Of a stretch of 64,000 nt of DNA, positions 34,112 through 42,751 are shown piece by piece (positions within the stretch are counted from its first letter, which is position 1; each line of letters opens with the position of its first letter). The stretch is from contig NZ_JABEPP010000001.1 in the NCBI RefSeq assembly GCF_013044135.1, positions 186,001-250,000 of the forward strand, written 5' to 3'. Below the pieces are notes generated by a model that saw only the letters and a list, made by a program, of their open reading frames with translations, did not search any database and was not told the origin of the DNA. The translations under genes were made by a program, and so were the position numbers. The stretch is from Enterovirga aerilata (GTDB lineage: Bacteria > Pseudomonadota > Alphaproteobacteria > Rhizobiales > Beijerinckiaceae).

Positions 34112-35390
34112 TCGGCTCGACCCCGCACCATTCGGCGACGAAGAGCGCCATCGCGGTCGTGATCCGCTTCAGCGACGATAGGCTCACAGCCTCGTCGAAG
34201 CCGTGGATGTTGCGGCTGGCCGGGCCGTAGCACAGGGCCGGGATGCGGTCGTAGAGCGCGTGGACGCGCGTATCGAGATAGCCCGCCGTCATGAAGCTCT
34301 CGAGCTCCCGGCCCGTCGCGGCCTTGTGCGCTTCGCCGAGCACGCGCTCCGCGTCCGAGCCTTCCTCGAGCACGTAGCCCTCGGCGAAGAAGCCGTTGAA
34401 GGTGACGCGCGGCGGGTTGTTGGCGAGGAACGGATCGCCACGCGAGAAGGCGCGCACCGCGTCCTCGATCTCGCGCGCCGCGGCCGCCGCGGAGATGCCG
34501 GGATAGATCGAGATCCGGCAGGAGAGCCGGCACCAGGCCGGGACGGAGGAGGCCCAGTCGCCGCCTTCGATCTTGCCGATGTTCAGGTTGATCGGGTGCT
34601 CCTCGGTCTCGAAATGCGACCGGCCCGCCTTGTCGGCGTTCCAGCGCGCCTCGATCTCGCGCAGCGCGCCGACGACCCGGTAGGCGGCGTCGATCGCGTT
34701 CTGCCCCGCGCCCATCTCGCGCACATGGACCGGCATGCCCCGCACCTCGACCTCGAACCAGAGGACGCCGGTATTGGCCCGCACGAGCTTCTCGTCCTCG
34801 GGCTCCGGGATGAGGACGGCATCGGCCTTGTAGCCGCGCAGATGGGTCATGAGCGCGCCGTTGCCGGTCGATTCCTCCTCGACCACGGACTGCACGGTCA
34901 CCGTCGCGGCCGGCTGGAGGCCGATGCGGCGCAGCGCGTCCAGGCAGGCGAGGTTCGCCGCATGCCCGGCCTTCATGTCGGCGCCGCCGCGGCCGTAGAG
35001 CCAATCGCCCTCGACCACCGGCTCGAAGGGCGGATGGGTCCACATGTCCTCCGGCCCGGCCGGCACCACGTCGACATGGGCTTGCAGGATCAGCGAGCGG
35101 CCGGTCTCCTGCCGCGGCCGGTGGATGCCGACCACGATCGGCGCCTCGGAATGGTCGGGCGTGAATTTCGAGCCGCCCGGATGCGCCTCGATAGCGGCGC
35201 GATCCATGAGGAAGCGGTCCATCGCCAAACCGCGGTCGCGAAAGGCGCGGAACACGAAATCCTGGATCGCCTGTTCCTCGCCGCGGGTGGAACGGAAGCG
35301 GATCAGATCCTGCGTGAGGGCGAGCTGCTCGGGGAAGCCTTCGTCGACGGACGCGACGATGCGGTCGCGCAAGGCGGGATCGAGCGCCAT
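34104..35390 (-). CDS. M20 family peptidase / ArgE-DapE type deacylase, 428 aa
   Basis: A two-metal amidohydrolase. The first metal motif is LQAHVDVVPAG and the second GRGGADMKAGHAANL. The catalytic Glu is in SVVEEESTGNG. The dimerisation lid is in between. The family removes acyl groups or cleaves N-acyl amino acids and dipeptides. It starts four bases after the FMN-reductase stop codon and overlaps the thioesterase gene. Together with the amidase and SMP-30 upstream, this fits a catabolic operon for an amide or N-acyl compound. No signal peptide. Confidence 0.88.
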   Translation of the reverse strand: MALDPALRDRIVASVDEGFPEQLALTQDLIRFRSTRGEEQAIQDFVFRAFRDRGLAMDRFLMDRAAIEAHPGGSKFTPDHSEAPIVVGIHRPRQETGRSLILQAHVDVVPAGPEDMWTHPPFEPVVEGDWLYGRGGADMKAGHAANLACLDALRRIGLQPAATVTVQSVVEEESTGNGALMTHLRGYKADAVLIPEPEDEKLVRANTGVLWFEVEVRGMPVHVREMGAGQNAIDAAYRVVGALREIEARWNADKAGRSHFETEEHPINLNIGKIEGGDWASSVPAWCRLSCRISIYPGISAAAAAREIEDAVRAFSRGDPFLANNPPRVTFNGFFAEGYVLEEGSDAERVLGEAHKAATGRELESFMTAGYLDTRVHALYDRIPALCYGPASRNIHGFDEAVSLSSLKRITTAMALFVAEWCGVEPIA

Positions 35391-35394
35391 CGGA

Positions 35395-35970
35395 TCAGCC
35401 CTTCTGCCGCAGCGGCTTGAGGGCGTTCGTCCAGCGCAGCAGCTCGTCGAGCATCGCCGTCGCGGAGCTTGCGTGGATGTCGGTCGGCCGGAAGGCGCCG
35501 GTCTCCTTGTCGATATGCTGCGGCACCATCGGGATGAGCACCGTCTCGAGGATCGGCACCATCTTGAGCGTCGTGAGCGTCAGCTTCTCGGTCTGGACCG
35601 CCCGCATGCCGCCGGAGACCCCACCGTAGCTCACGAAACCGGCAGGTTTGTAGTTCCACTCCAGGTAGACGTAGTTCAGCGCGTTCACGAGCGAGGGCGG
35701 CGGGCCGAAATTGTATTCGGGCGTGACGAACACGAAGGCATCCGCCGCATCCACGATGGCGGACCAGCGCCTAGTGTGCTCATGCTCGTATTGCTGCAGC
35801 CGCGGATGCTTGGGCTCGTCGTAGATCGGCAGGTTCACCTCGGCCAGGTCGACGAGCTCCACCTCGAACCCGCCATGCTGCCTGGCAACCCCATCGAACC
35901 AGTCGCCGACGGGCTTGCCGACCCGCCCGGGCCGTGTCGAGCAGATGATGACGTCGAGCTTGGGTGCCAA
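35395..35970 (-). CDS. NADPH-dependent FMN reductase, 191 aa
   Basis: A flavodoxin-like protein. The phosphate loop is STRPGRVGKP and the FMN-ring loop TPEYNFGPPPSLVNALNYV. The family reduces FMN, quinones or chromate. TTG at 35970 is chosen because GGAGG lies just upstream and the fold starts at once (APKLDVIICS). An ATG at 36027 would add 19 residues without conservation and is possible but less likely. It lies four bases before the M20 gene and could supply reduced flavin to a small monooxygenase nearby. Confidence 0.85.
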   Translation of the reverse strand: MAPKLDVIICSTRPGRVGKPVGDWFDGVARQHGGFEVELVDLAEVNLPIYDEPKHPRLQQYEHEHTRRWSAIVDAADAFVFVTPEYNFGPPPSLVNALNYVYLEWNYKPAGFVSYGGVSGGMRAVQTEKLTLTTLKMVPILETVLIPMVPQHIDKETGAFRPTDIHASSATAMLDELLRWTNALKPLRQKG

Positions 35971-36045
35971 GGCGGCCTCCGTGAATGGGATGTCCGCCTC
36001 TCGTAGCCGTTCGGGCCGGGGGTTCAAGCCACCCGGCCGCGGGTC

Positions 36046-36927
36046 TCAGGCGAGGATGCGGCAGATCTCGGCCGGCAGACCGCGGATCCCGACCTCGAAG
36101 GCGAAGACGTGGCCGGCCATCGGGTCGATCTCGGCGTCGCGGCCCTTCGCGGCCGTGGTGACGTAGAGCGTCGTGAGATCCGGCCCGCCGAAGGCCGGCT
36201 TCGTCACCTGCGCGGTCGGGATCGGCACGACGAGTTCGGGCCGGCCCTCCGGCGAGAAGCGCGTCACCCGGGAGGCGCCGAAATGCGCGATCCAGACATG
36301 GCCCTCGGCATCGACGGTCATGCCGTCCGGATGACCCGAGCCTTCCTCGAACGACACGAACAACTCCCGCGCGCCGGGCGCTCCATCCTCACCGAACCGA
36401 TGCCGGAAGACGCGTCCGCTCGTGGTGTCGGCGCAATAGAGGAGCCGGTGCACGGGATCGACCGCCGGCCCGTTGGTGATCACGGCCGGGTCGCCGAACG
36501 AGGCGAGGCCGTCCAGCGACCAGCGGTAGAAGCGCCCGGTCGGCTCGGCTTCCGCATCGTCCATCGATCCGAAATAGAGCGAGCCGTCCGGCCCGACCGC
36601 GGCATCGTTCAGCCGGTTGCCCGGACGGTCCGGCTCCGGCCGGAGGACGATTTCGCGCATGCCCGAGCCGAGGTCGAGACGGGCCAGGCCCGACTTCAGC
36701 CCGATGACGACGACCTCCGGGTCGGGCGTGAGGGCAACGAAGCCCAGAGGCTCGTCGAGCTCGATCGCGCTCGGCTGGGCGCCGGGTCGCCAGCGCCAGA
36801 GCCGGCCCTTCGCGATGTCCACGAACAGGAGCGTTCCCGTCCTGCGGTCCCAGACCGGACCTTCCCCGAGGGTCGCCCCGCACGGGACCGCAACCCGGTG
36901 CCGGCCTTGGAAGACTGCTGGGGTCAC
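36046..36927 (-). CDS. SMP-30/gluconolactonase/LRE family protein, 293 aa
   Basis: A six-bladed propeller lactonase. GEGPVWDRRTGTLLFVDI has the metal-ligand Glu, and RLNDAAVGPDGSLYFGSM and SGHPDGMTVDAEGHVW supply the Asn/Asp ligands. It opens sugar or sugar-acid lactones. The start is a GTG at 36927 with a weak ribosome site. It sits between the FMN reductase and the amidase on the same strand, with gaps of 75 and 38 bases, so it is probably in the same transcription unit. Confidence 0.87.
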   Translation of the reverse strand: MTPAVFQGRHRVAVPCGATLGEGPVWDRRTGTLLFVDIAKGRLWRWRPGAQPSAIELDEPLGFVALTPDPEVVVIGLKSGLARLDLGSGMREIVLRPEPDRPGNRLNDAAVGPDGSLYFGSMDDAEAEPTGRFYRWSLDGLASFGDPAVITNGPAVDPVHRLLYCADTTSGRVFRHRFGEDGAPGARELFVSFEEGSGHPDGMTVDAEGHVWIAHFGASRVTRFSPEGRPELVVPIPTAQVTKPAFGGPDLTTLYVTTAAKGRDAEIDPMAGHVFAFEVGIRGLPAEICRILA

Positions 36928-36965
36928 GGATGTGCTTCGCCAGGCATCGCCTCGGAACGGCCGGG

Positions 36966-38168
36966 TCAGAGCAGCGGTTCCGCGGCCTCCCTGGCCAGCC
37001 GCACCGCGAGCGCCGCGAGCGACAGGTCCGAGCCGCGCGGGCCCATGATGGAGATCCCGAGCGGCGCCCCGAGCCGGCTCGCGAGCGGGATGGTGACCTG
37101 GGGCGTTCCGGCGAGGCCCGAAAGGCAGAGGAGGTTGATCGCCTGATTGCGGTAGAGGTCGAGCGTGCCCTCGCTTTCCGTCAGCAGCGGCGCGATGTCC
37201 GGCATCGTGGGCAGGACGAGCACGCCGTCGCTGCCGAGGATCCCGTCCATCCGGTCGCGGAACTCGGCCCGCAAGCGCGTCGCGTCCGCAACCTCGTCAT
37301 CCGTGACGGCCCGGCCGTAGAGGAACCGCTCGGCGACGCCGGGGCCGAGCGGGGGCGCATAGCGCTCGATCATGGGCCCGTCCGTCAGCCACGCCTCCCG
37401 TCCCTGGATGCGCCGGAACGCCCAGTAGAGCGGCTCGAAGCCGCTCGCGGCGGTCTCGACCATCGCGGCCTCGCCGAGCGCGCGCTCGATCCCGTGCACC
37501 ACGATGGCGAGTGCGCCCCGCACCTCCGTATCGAGCATGGCGAAGCAATCGGCCGCGAGCATGGGCCGCGGCTCCTGCGGCAGCGGATTCGGGTCGGGCC
37601 CGAGCAGCACCTCGCCGACCCGCAGGAAGGTGTCGCCGTCGCGGGCGAAGTGCCCGCAGGTGTCGAGCGAGGGAGAGAGGTCGAGCGCGCCTTCGAGGCT
37701 GACGCGCCCGTGGCTCGGCCGGATGCCGAACAGGCCGCAATGGCTTCCCGGCGCACGGACCGAGCCCCCCGTATCGGTGCCGATCGCGAAGTCGCAGAGC
37801 CCGTTGGAGACCGCCGAGGCGGAACCCGAAGACGAGCCGCCCGGGATGCGGTCCGGTGCGCCGCCGTTCACCGGCGTGCCGAAATGCGCATTCTTGCCGT
37901 TCAGCGAGAAGGCAAGCTCGTCCGTGTGGGTCTTGCCGACGAAACGGGCGCCCGCGTCGAGCAGGCGCTGCACGGCCGGCGCCGTGACGCTCTTGATCCC
38001 CGACATGGCGAGGACGTGCGGCGATCCGCCCCCGGTCGGGTAGCCCGCGACGTCGAAGAGGTCCTTCGCCCCGAAAGTCAGGCCTGCGAGCGGACCTTCG
38101 GAGGCGTTCGGCACCTCGACGGCAGGATAGGGGACGAAGGCGCGGGCAGGATCGTCGCGAAGAAGCAT
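36966..38168 (-). CDS. Amidase signature family protein (AtzF/GatA-like), 400 aa
   Basis: The Ser-Ser-Lys triad is visible: Lys35 in GAKDLFD, cis-Ser112 in PGGSSSGSASAV and nucleophile Ser136 in TDTGGSVRAP. It hydrolyses an amide, releasing ammonia or an amine. It is shorter than GatA and has no gatB/gatC neighbours, so it is a free catabolic amidase and not part of tRNA amidation. GGAG precedes the ATG. It is followed by SMP-30 and preceded by a small monooxygenase on the same strand. Confidence 0.9.
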   Translation of the reverse strand: MLLRDDPARAFVPYPAVEVPNASEGPLAGLTFGAKDLFDVAGYPTGGGSPHVLAMSGIKSVTAPAVQRLLDAGARFVGKTHTDELAFSLNGKNAHFGTPVNGGAPDRIPGGSSSGSASAVSNGLCDFAIGTDTGGSVRAPGSHCGLFGIRPSHGRVSLEGALDLSPSLDTCGHFARDGDTFLRVGEVLLGPDPNPLPQEPRPMLAADCFAMLDTEVRGALAIVVHGIERALGEAAMVETAASGFEPLYWAFRRIQGREAWLTDGPMIERYAPPLGPGVAERFLYGRAVTDDEVADATRLRAEFRDRMDGILGSDGVLVLPTMPDIAPLLTESEGTLDLYRNQAINLLCLSGLAGTPQVTIPLASRLGAPLGISIMGPRGSDLSLAALAVRLAREAAEPLL

Positions 38169-38267
38169 CGTGTCTCCAGCTTCCGGCTCCGGAGGCTCAT
38201 CTCCCGATTATCCCGGGAGGAAGCCGGGCCGCAATTCCGGCCGCGCTGAAAAGACGGGCAGCTTCTC

Positions 38268-38582
38268 TCAGGCGCCATGCGGGGAGAGGACGTGGATGAC
38301 GCGGCTCGCCAGCATGTCCTTCGTCCGCGCCCCATAGGCCTGCATGTGCGGTGCGGCGGCATGGGCGCGCAGGGCCTCGAGGCTCGCCCATTTCTCCACG
38401 ACCATGAAGGTATCGGGGCCGAGCTTCGTCTGGAACGGCCCGACATCCTCGGCGTCCACCACGGGTCCATATTCGATGCAGCCGTCCTCGGCGAGGACGT
38501 TGGGCACGTTGGCGTGCATCTCGCGCAGCACGCTCTCCCGCATCCCCGGCTTCGCCGAGATGACGGCTATGACATGGATCAT
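38268..38582 (-). CDS. Antibiotic biosynthesis monooxygenase (ABM/quinol monooxygenase-like), 104 aa
   Basis: A small ferredoxin-like dimeric alpha/beta barrel. MIHVIAVISAKPGMRESVL and DTFMVVEKWASLEALRAHAA are typical of the ABM family, which oxidises quinols or phenols without cofactor or helps flavin enzymes. GGGAGAG lies about nine bases before the ATG. It is the first gene of the minus-strand block 33662-38582. No signal peptide. Confidence 0.87.
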   Translation of the reverse strand: MIHVIAVISAKPGMRESVLREMHANVPNVLAEDGCIEYGPVVDAEDVGPFQTKLGPDTFMVVEKWASLEALRAHAAAPHMQAYGARTKDMLASRVIHVLSPHGA

Positions 38583-38744
38583 CGGACGCTCTCTCCCGTG
38601 TGATTGTCAGGCGATCTAGACCGCCGCTGCCGCCCCCGGCAAGGCGGGATCCGGATTGGCCCTTCGGCGGGCTTGGCGGCGGAACGGAGCCGGGCTAGGC
38701 CTTGGACGGCCGCCCGGCTCAAGAGGCGGCGACGAGGAGGCGCC

Positions 38745-39821
38745 GTGTTCTATCGCGAGGCGGGCCAGTTCAAGACCAGCTACGCGGCCGACATGGCCGT
38801 CTTTCCCCTGCGGGAGGATCGGATCGGCCTCGCGGCGATCCTGCTCGTCGCGGCCGTGGCGATCCCGCTTTTCGGTTCGGGTTTCCTTCTCAACGTCGTG
38901 ATGATCCCGTTCCTGATCTTCGCGCTCGCGGCGATCGGGCTGAACATCCTGGTCGGCTATACGGGCCTTCTGTCGCTCGGGACGGCCGGGTTCATGGGGG
39001 TCGGCGCCTATGCCTGCTACAAGCTGACGAGCGCCTTCCCCGGCGTGAACATCGTGGTCTGGGTGCTTGCGTCCGGCCTGTTCTCGAGCGCGGTCGGGGT
39101 TCTGTTCGGGCTGCCCTCGCTGCGCATCAAGGGCTTCTATCTCGCGGTCGCGACGCTCGCGGCGCAGTTCTTCCTGTCCTGGTGCTTCATCCGCATCCCG
39201 TGGCTCGTGAACTACAACATCTCGGGTGCGATCGAGGTGCCGACCAGGACGCTGTTCGGCGTCCCCGTGACGGGCCCGAACGCCGCGCCGGAAACGCGCT
39301 ACCTCGTCGTGCTCGCCATCGTGGTGCTCCTGACCTGGGTGGCTTCGAACCTCGTCCACGGCCGCATCGGGCGCATGTGGATGGCGGTGCGCGACATGGA
39401 TCTCGCGGCGGAGCTCATCGGCATCCGGCTCCTGCCGACGAAGCTCCTCGCCTTCGCGGTCTCGTCCTATTTCTGCGGAGTGGCCGGGGCGCTCCTCGTG
39501 TTTCTCTGGTACGGCTCAGCAGAGCCGGACGTGTTCGGGATCGACCAGTCCTTCCTCATCCTGTTCATGGTGATCATCGGCGGGCTCGGGTCGCTTCTCG
39601 GCTCGTTTCTCGGCGCCGGACTGATCTATCTCCTGCCCATCGGGCTTCGCGCCGTCCTGCCGGCGCTCGGCATCGACGTGCAGCCCTCGACGGTCGAGCA
39701 CCTCCAGTTCCTCATCGTCGGGTCTCTCATCATCGGTTTCCTGATCGCCGAGCCGCATGGCCTCGCGAGATTGTGGCAGACGGTGAAGCAGAAGCTCCGG
39801 GTCTGGCCCTTCCCCTACTGA
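38745..39821 (+). CDS. Branched-chain amino acid ABC transporter permease (LivM-type), second system, 358 aa
   Basis: An integral membrane protein with about ten hydrophobic segments. NILVGYTGLLSLGTAGFMGV is the LivM signature, and LAAELIGIRLLPTKLLAFA is the coupling region. The GTG at 38745 is the best start: a perfect GAGGAGG lies six bases upstream; the longer upstream reading has no family character. Unlike the first system, no LivH or LivG gene adjoins it. The receptor (41258) and LivF (42752) follow only after a TerC gene. Confidence 0.9.
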   Translation: MFYREAGQFKTSYAADMAVFPLREDRIGLAAILLVAAVAIPLFGSGFLLNVVMIPFLIFALAAIGLNILVGYTGLLSLGTAGFMGVGAYACYKLTSAFPGVNIVVWVLASGLFSSAVGVLFGLPSLRIKGFYLAVATLAAQFFLSWCFIRIPWLVNYNISGAIEVPTRTLFGVPVTGPNAAPETRYLVVLAIVVLLTWVASNLVHGRIGRMWMAVRDMDLAAELIGIRLLPTKLLAFAVSSYFCGVAGALLVFLWYGSAEPDVFGIDQSFLILFMVIIGGLGSLLGSFLGAGLIYLLPIGLRAVLPALGIDVQPSTVEHLQFLIVGSLIIGFLIAEPHGLARLWQTVKQKLRVWPFPY

Positions 39822-40114
39822 CGCGGCTGCCATCTGCAGCTCGCCCGTCCGGCAGCGCCTCGTGCCGTGAATGCGCCGGGCCGCGGCTGGCTCCGGGCTG
39901 AAACGGCGTCACCCAGGAACCCGTTCGCACGGGATCCGGAGTACCCTTGCGCGCCTGCGGGCCCGCTCCCATCTCGCTTCGCGCGGGCCGGGCCCCTCTG
40001 ACGACGCACCCCAGGTGTCGTGATGTCGGACCGCGTCGGGCGAGCTCGATGCCGGGTCCATGCGCTTTACGGGACAGTTCCCATCGAGCCGCCTCTCGAA
40101 CCTGAGAGGGAGCT
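39822..40114. other. 293-base non-coding region ahead of terC
   Basis: No gene is seen. Two hairpins stand out: GGCCCGC (39960-39966) with GCGGGCC (39983-39989), and ACGACGC (40001-40007) with GTGTCGT (40015-40021). The length is unusual for this compact genome, and terC/alx genes elsewhere often carry a manganese riboswitch (yybP-ykoY). The conserved core of that riboswitch is not recognisable here, so the region may be a structured leader of another kind or just spacer containing the LivM terminator. Confidence 0.35.
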
Positions 40115-41122
40115 ATGGATCTGTTCACGGATGTCGTTTTGCTGGGAAGGCCGCTTTGGATGTGGGCGGGCTTTCTCGTCCTCGTCGCGGCGCTTCTCGT
40201 CTTCGATCTGGGCGTTCTTCACCGCAAGACGCGTGAGATCGGGGTGCGCGAGAGTCTCGCTCTCTCCGCATTCTACATCGCGCTTGGCCTGGCGTTCGGC
40301 GGCCTCGTCTGGGTTCAGCTCGGGCAGCAGGCAGGGGTCGAGTACCTGACCGGCTTCGTCGTCGAGAAGAGCCTGGCGATGGACAACGTCTTCGTCATCG
40401 CCATGATCTTCGGCTATTTCGCCATTCCGCGCGAGCTGCAGCACCGCGTCCTGTTCTGGGGCGTGCTCGGGGTCATCGTGCTGCGGGCCGTCATGATCGG
40501 CGCCGGCGCAGTCCTCGTCCAGGAATTCTCCTGGATCCTCTATGTCTTCGCGGCCTTCCTCATCGCCACGGGCGTGAAGATGCTGTGGACGAGCGGGGAA
40601 GATTCCGACCTGTCGCAGAACCCGGTCCTCCGGTTCCTGTGCAGGCGGCTCCGGGTGACGGACAGGCTGCACGGGGAGAGCTTCTTCGTGCGCCTGCCGC
40701 ACGGCCCGGCCGGGCAGGCCGCGATCTTCGCGACCCCGCTCTTCCTGGCGCTCGTGCTGATCGAGGTCGCGGACGTGATCTTCGCGGTCGATTCGGTGCC
40801 GGCGATCTTCGCGATCACGACCGATCCCTACATCGTCTATACGTCCAACATCTTCGCGATCCTCGGCCTGCGCGCGCTCTATTTCGCGCTCGCCGCGGTG
40901 CTGCATCGGTTCACCTACCTGAAGCAGGCGCTCGCGGTGCTGCTGGTGTTCATCGGCTCGAAGGTCTTCGTCGCCGACCTGCTCGGCTGGACCAAGTTCC
41001 CGGCGGAGTGGTCGCTCGGAATCACCTTCGCGATCCTCGCGGCGGGCATGCTCTACTCGATCTGGCGCACGCGGCCGGACGGCGAGCGTGGTCCTGCCCT
41101 GCCGGCTCATAGCAGGCCGTGA
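40115..41122 (+). CDS. TerC family membrane protein (Alx-like), 335 aa
   Basis: Nine or so hydrophobic segments with buried acidic residues. FDLGVLHRKTREIGVRES and VEKSLAMDNVFVIAMIF near the N-terminus and LIEVADVIFAVDSVPAIFAI in the second half are the two mirrored TerC motifs with the Asp residues thought to bind Mn2+ or Ca2+. It probably exports manganese or calcium, including during co-factor loading of secreted proteins. It lies inside a group of Liv-type transporter genes without evident link. A strong double hairpin follows (41128-41174). Confidence 0.92.
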   Translation: MDLFTDVVLLGRPLWMWAGFLVLVAALLVFDLGVLHRKTREIGVRESLALSAFYIALGLAFGGLVWVQLGQQAGVEYLTGFVVEKSLAMDNVFVIAMIFGYFAIPRELQHRVLFWGVLGVIVLRAVMIGAGAVLVQEFSWILYVFAAFLIATGVKMLWTSGEDSDLSQNPVLRFLCRRLRVTDRLHGESFFVRLPHGPAGQAAIFATPLFLALVLIEVADVIFAVDSVPAIFAITTDPYIVYTSNIFAILGLRALYFALAAVLHRFTYLKQALAVLLVFIGSKVFVADLLGWTKFPAEWSLGITFAILAAGMLYSIWRTRPDGERGPALPAHSRP

Positions 41123-41127
41123 CGGAA

Positions 41128-41158
41128 GCGGGACGGCCCGGCTTCCGGGCCGTCCCGC
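41128..41158 (+). terminator. Long GC-rich hairpin after terC
   Basis: GCGGGACGGCCCGG (41128-41141) pairs perfectly with CCGGGCCGTCCCGC (41145-41158) around a three-base loop, a 14-base stem. It starts six bases after the TerC stop codon. A second small hairpin CCGAC-TAAA-GTCGG (41161-41174) follows. There is no T-run, so termination would rest on stem strength. It separates terC from the receptor gene at 41258. Confidence 0.6.
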
Positions 41159-41257
41159 CACCGACTAAAGTCGGGGCATCGGACGCATGACGTCCGCAAC
41201 ACAATGCGGCACACGGCCGACAAGGGCCCGCAAAGGGCGTTCCATCCGGAGGAAACG

Positions 41258-42577
41258 ATGCTCAAACGCGCGATTGCACTCGGCCTTGCCGCCGCCACCC
41301 TGGCCGGCTCGCCCCTTCCCGCCTCGGCGCAGGAGGGGATCTATGTCCCGCTCTTCACCTACCGCACCGGCCCGTTCTCCGGTTCCGGCATCTTCATCGC
41401 GAACGGCATGCGCGACTACCTGACCATGCTGAACGAGCGCGACGGCGGCATCGGAGGCGTGAAGCTGCTCATCGAGGAATGCGAGACCGGCTACGACACC
41501 AAGAAGGGCGTCGAGTGCTACGAGGCCGTGAAGGACAAGCGGCCCGTGATGGTCAATCCGTGGTCGACGGGCATCACCCTGCCGCTGATCCCGAAGGCGG
41601 CGGTGGACAAGATCCCCGTCCTCTCGATGGCGTACGGGCTGTCCGCCTCGGCCGATGGCAGCCGCTTTCCCTGGATCTTCAACCCGCCCAACACCTACTG
41701 GGACGGGCTCGCCATGATCATCAAGTACATCGCCGAGCAGGAGGGCGGGCTCGACAAGCTGAAGGGCAAGAAGATCGGCTACATCTATCTCGACGCCGGC
41801 TTCGGCAAGGAACCGATCCCGCTCTTCGAGCAGCTCGCCAAGGATTACGGCTTCGAGCTGAAGATGTACCCCGTCGCCGGCACCGAGATGCAGAACCAGT
41901 CCTCGCAATGGCTCGGAGTGCGGCGCGACCGGCCCGACTATATGGTCATGTATGGCTGGGGCGCGATGAACCCGACGGCGATCAAGGAAGCCGTCAAGAT
42001 CAACTATCCGATGAGCAAGTTCCTCTCCGTGTGGTGGCCGTCCGAGGACGACGCCCGCGGCGCCGGGCCTGGGGCGAAGGGCTTCAAGACCCTCAACTGG
42101 CACGCGGTCGGCACGAACTTCCCCGCCCTTCAGGACATCATCAAGCACGTCGTGGACACGGGTAAGAGCCAGTCGCCCAAGGATCAGGTCGGCCAGGTGC
42201 TCTACAACCGCGGCGTCTACAACTCGATGCTGATCGCCGAAGGCATCGCCCAGGCCCAGAAGATCACCGGCAAGAAGATGGTGACGGGCGAAGACGTCCG
42301 GCGCGGTCTGGAGGGGCTCGACCTGTCGGCCGCGCGCCTGAAGGAGCTCGGCTTCGAGGGGTTCGCGGACCCGATCAAGCTGAGCTGCACCGACCATAAC
42401 GGCCACAAGGCGGCGTTCATGCAGGAATGGGATGGCGCCAAATGGGCGAAGGTCACGCAGCCGATCGAGCCCATGGCCGACAAGGTGAAGCCGCTCCTCG
42501 AGGCCGCCGCGAATGACTACGTCGAGAAGAACACCGGCTGGCCGAAGCGGACTGAGCCCTGCGACAAGAGCTCGTGA
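41258..42577 (+). CDS. ABC transporter substrate-binding protein (branched-chain amino acid type), 439 aa
   Basis: A Sec signal runs to about residue 24 (SPLPASAQE), then IYVPLFTYRTGPFSGSGIF, the start of a type I periplasmic binding protein. CGGAGGAAACG precedes the ATG at 41258. It is longer than classical LivJ and lacks the usual GPLTG start, resembling the receptors found with aromatic or amide importers in Hyphomicrobiales. It should work with the LivM at 38745 and the LivF at 42752, but the rest of the ABC importer (LivH, LivG) is not in the window. Confidence 0.9.
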   Translation: MLKRAIALGLAAATLAGSPLPASAQEGIYVPLFTYRTGPFSGSGIFIANGMRDYLTMLNERDGGIGGVKLLIEECETGYDTKKGVECYEAVKDKRPVMVNPWSTGITLPLIPKAAVDKIPVLSMAYGLSASADGSRFPWIFNPPNTYWDGLAMIIKYIAEQEGGLDKLKGKKIGYIYLDAGFGKEPIPLFEQLAKDYGFELKMYPVAGTEMQNQSSQWLGVRRDRPDYMVMYGWGAMNPTAIKEAVKINYPMSKFLSVWWPSEDDARGAGPGAKGFKTLNWHAVGTNFPALQDIIKHVVDTGKSQSPKDQVGQVLYNRGVYNSMLIAEGIAQAQKITGKKMVTGEDVRRGLEGLDLSAARLKELGFEGFADPIKLSCTDHNGHKAAFMQEWDGAKWAKVTQPIEPMADKVKPLLEAAANDYVEKNTGWPKRTEPCDKSS

Positions 42578-42603
42578 TGTCTGGTGGTCGCCGAGACCAG
42601 GCT

Positions 42604-42627
42604 GCCATGGCCGGGCTTGTCCCGGCC
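42604..42627. repeat. Partial REP-like palindromic repeat
   Basis: GCCATGGCCGGGCTTGTCCC followed by GGCC forms GGCCGGG (42609-42615) paired with CCCGGCC (42621-42627) around CTTGT. This is the first arm of the same dispersed repeat seen complete at 20875-20948. The other two hairpins are missing or decayed. It lies in the gap between the receptor and LivF genes. Confidence 0.6.
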
Positions 42628-42751
42628 CTCCCGGCCCTAAGGGGACGCCCGGTCGAGCGGAGGGCGGTCAGATGGGCTGCTGCATGCCGAACCCGCATGC
42701 GGACCTGATCGTCGTCGCCAGGACGAGCCGGCCATGATGAAGGGGAGTGCC

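Noticed and set aside
39822-40114. yybP-ykoY manganese riboswitch ahead of terC
   Set aside because: Expected from context, but I could not find the conserved core. Only generic hairpins are visible, so I list the region as an unassigned leader.
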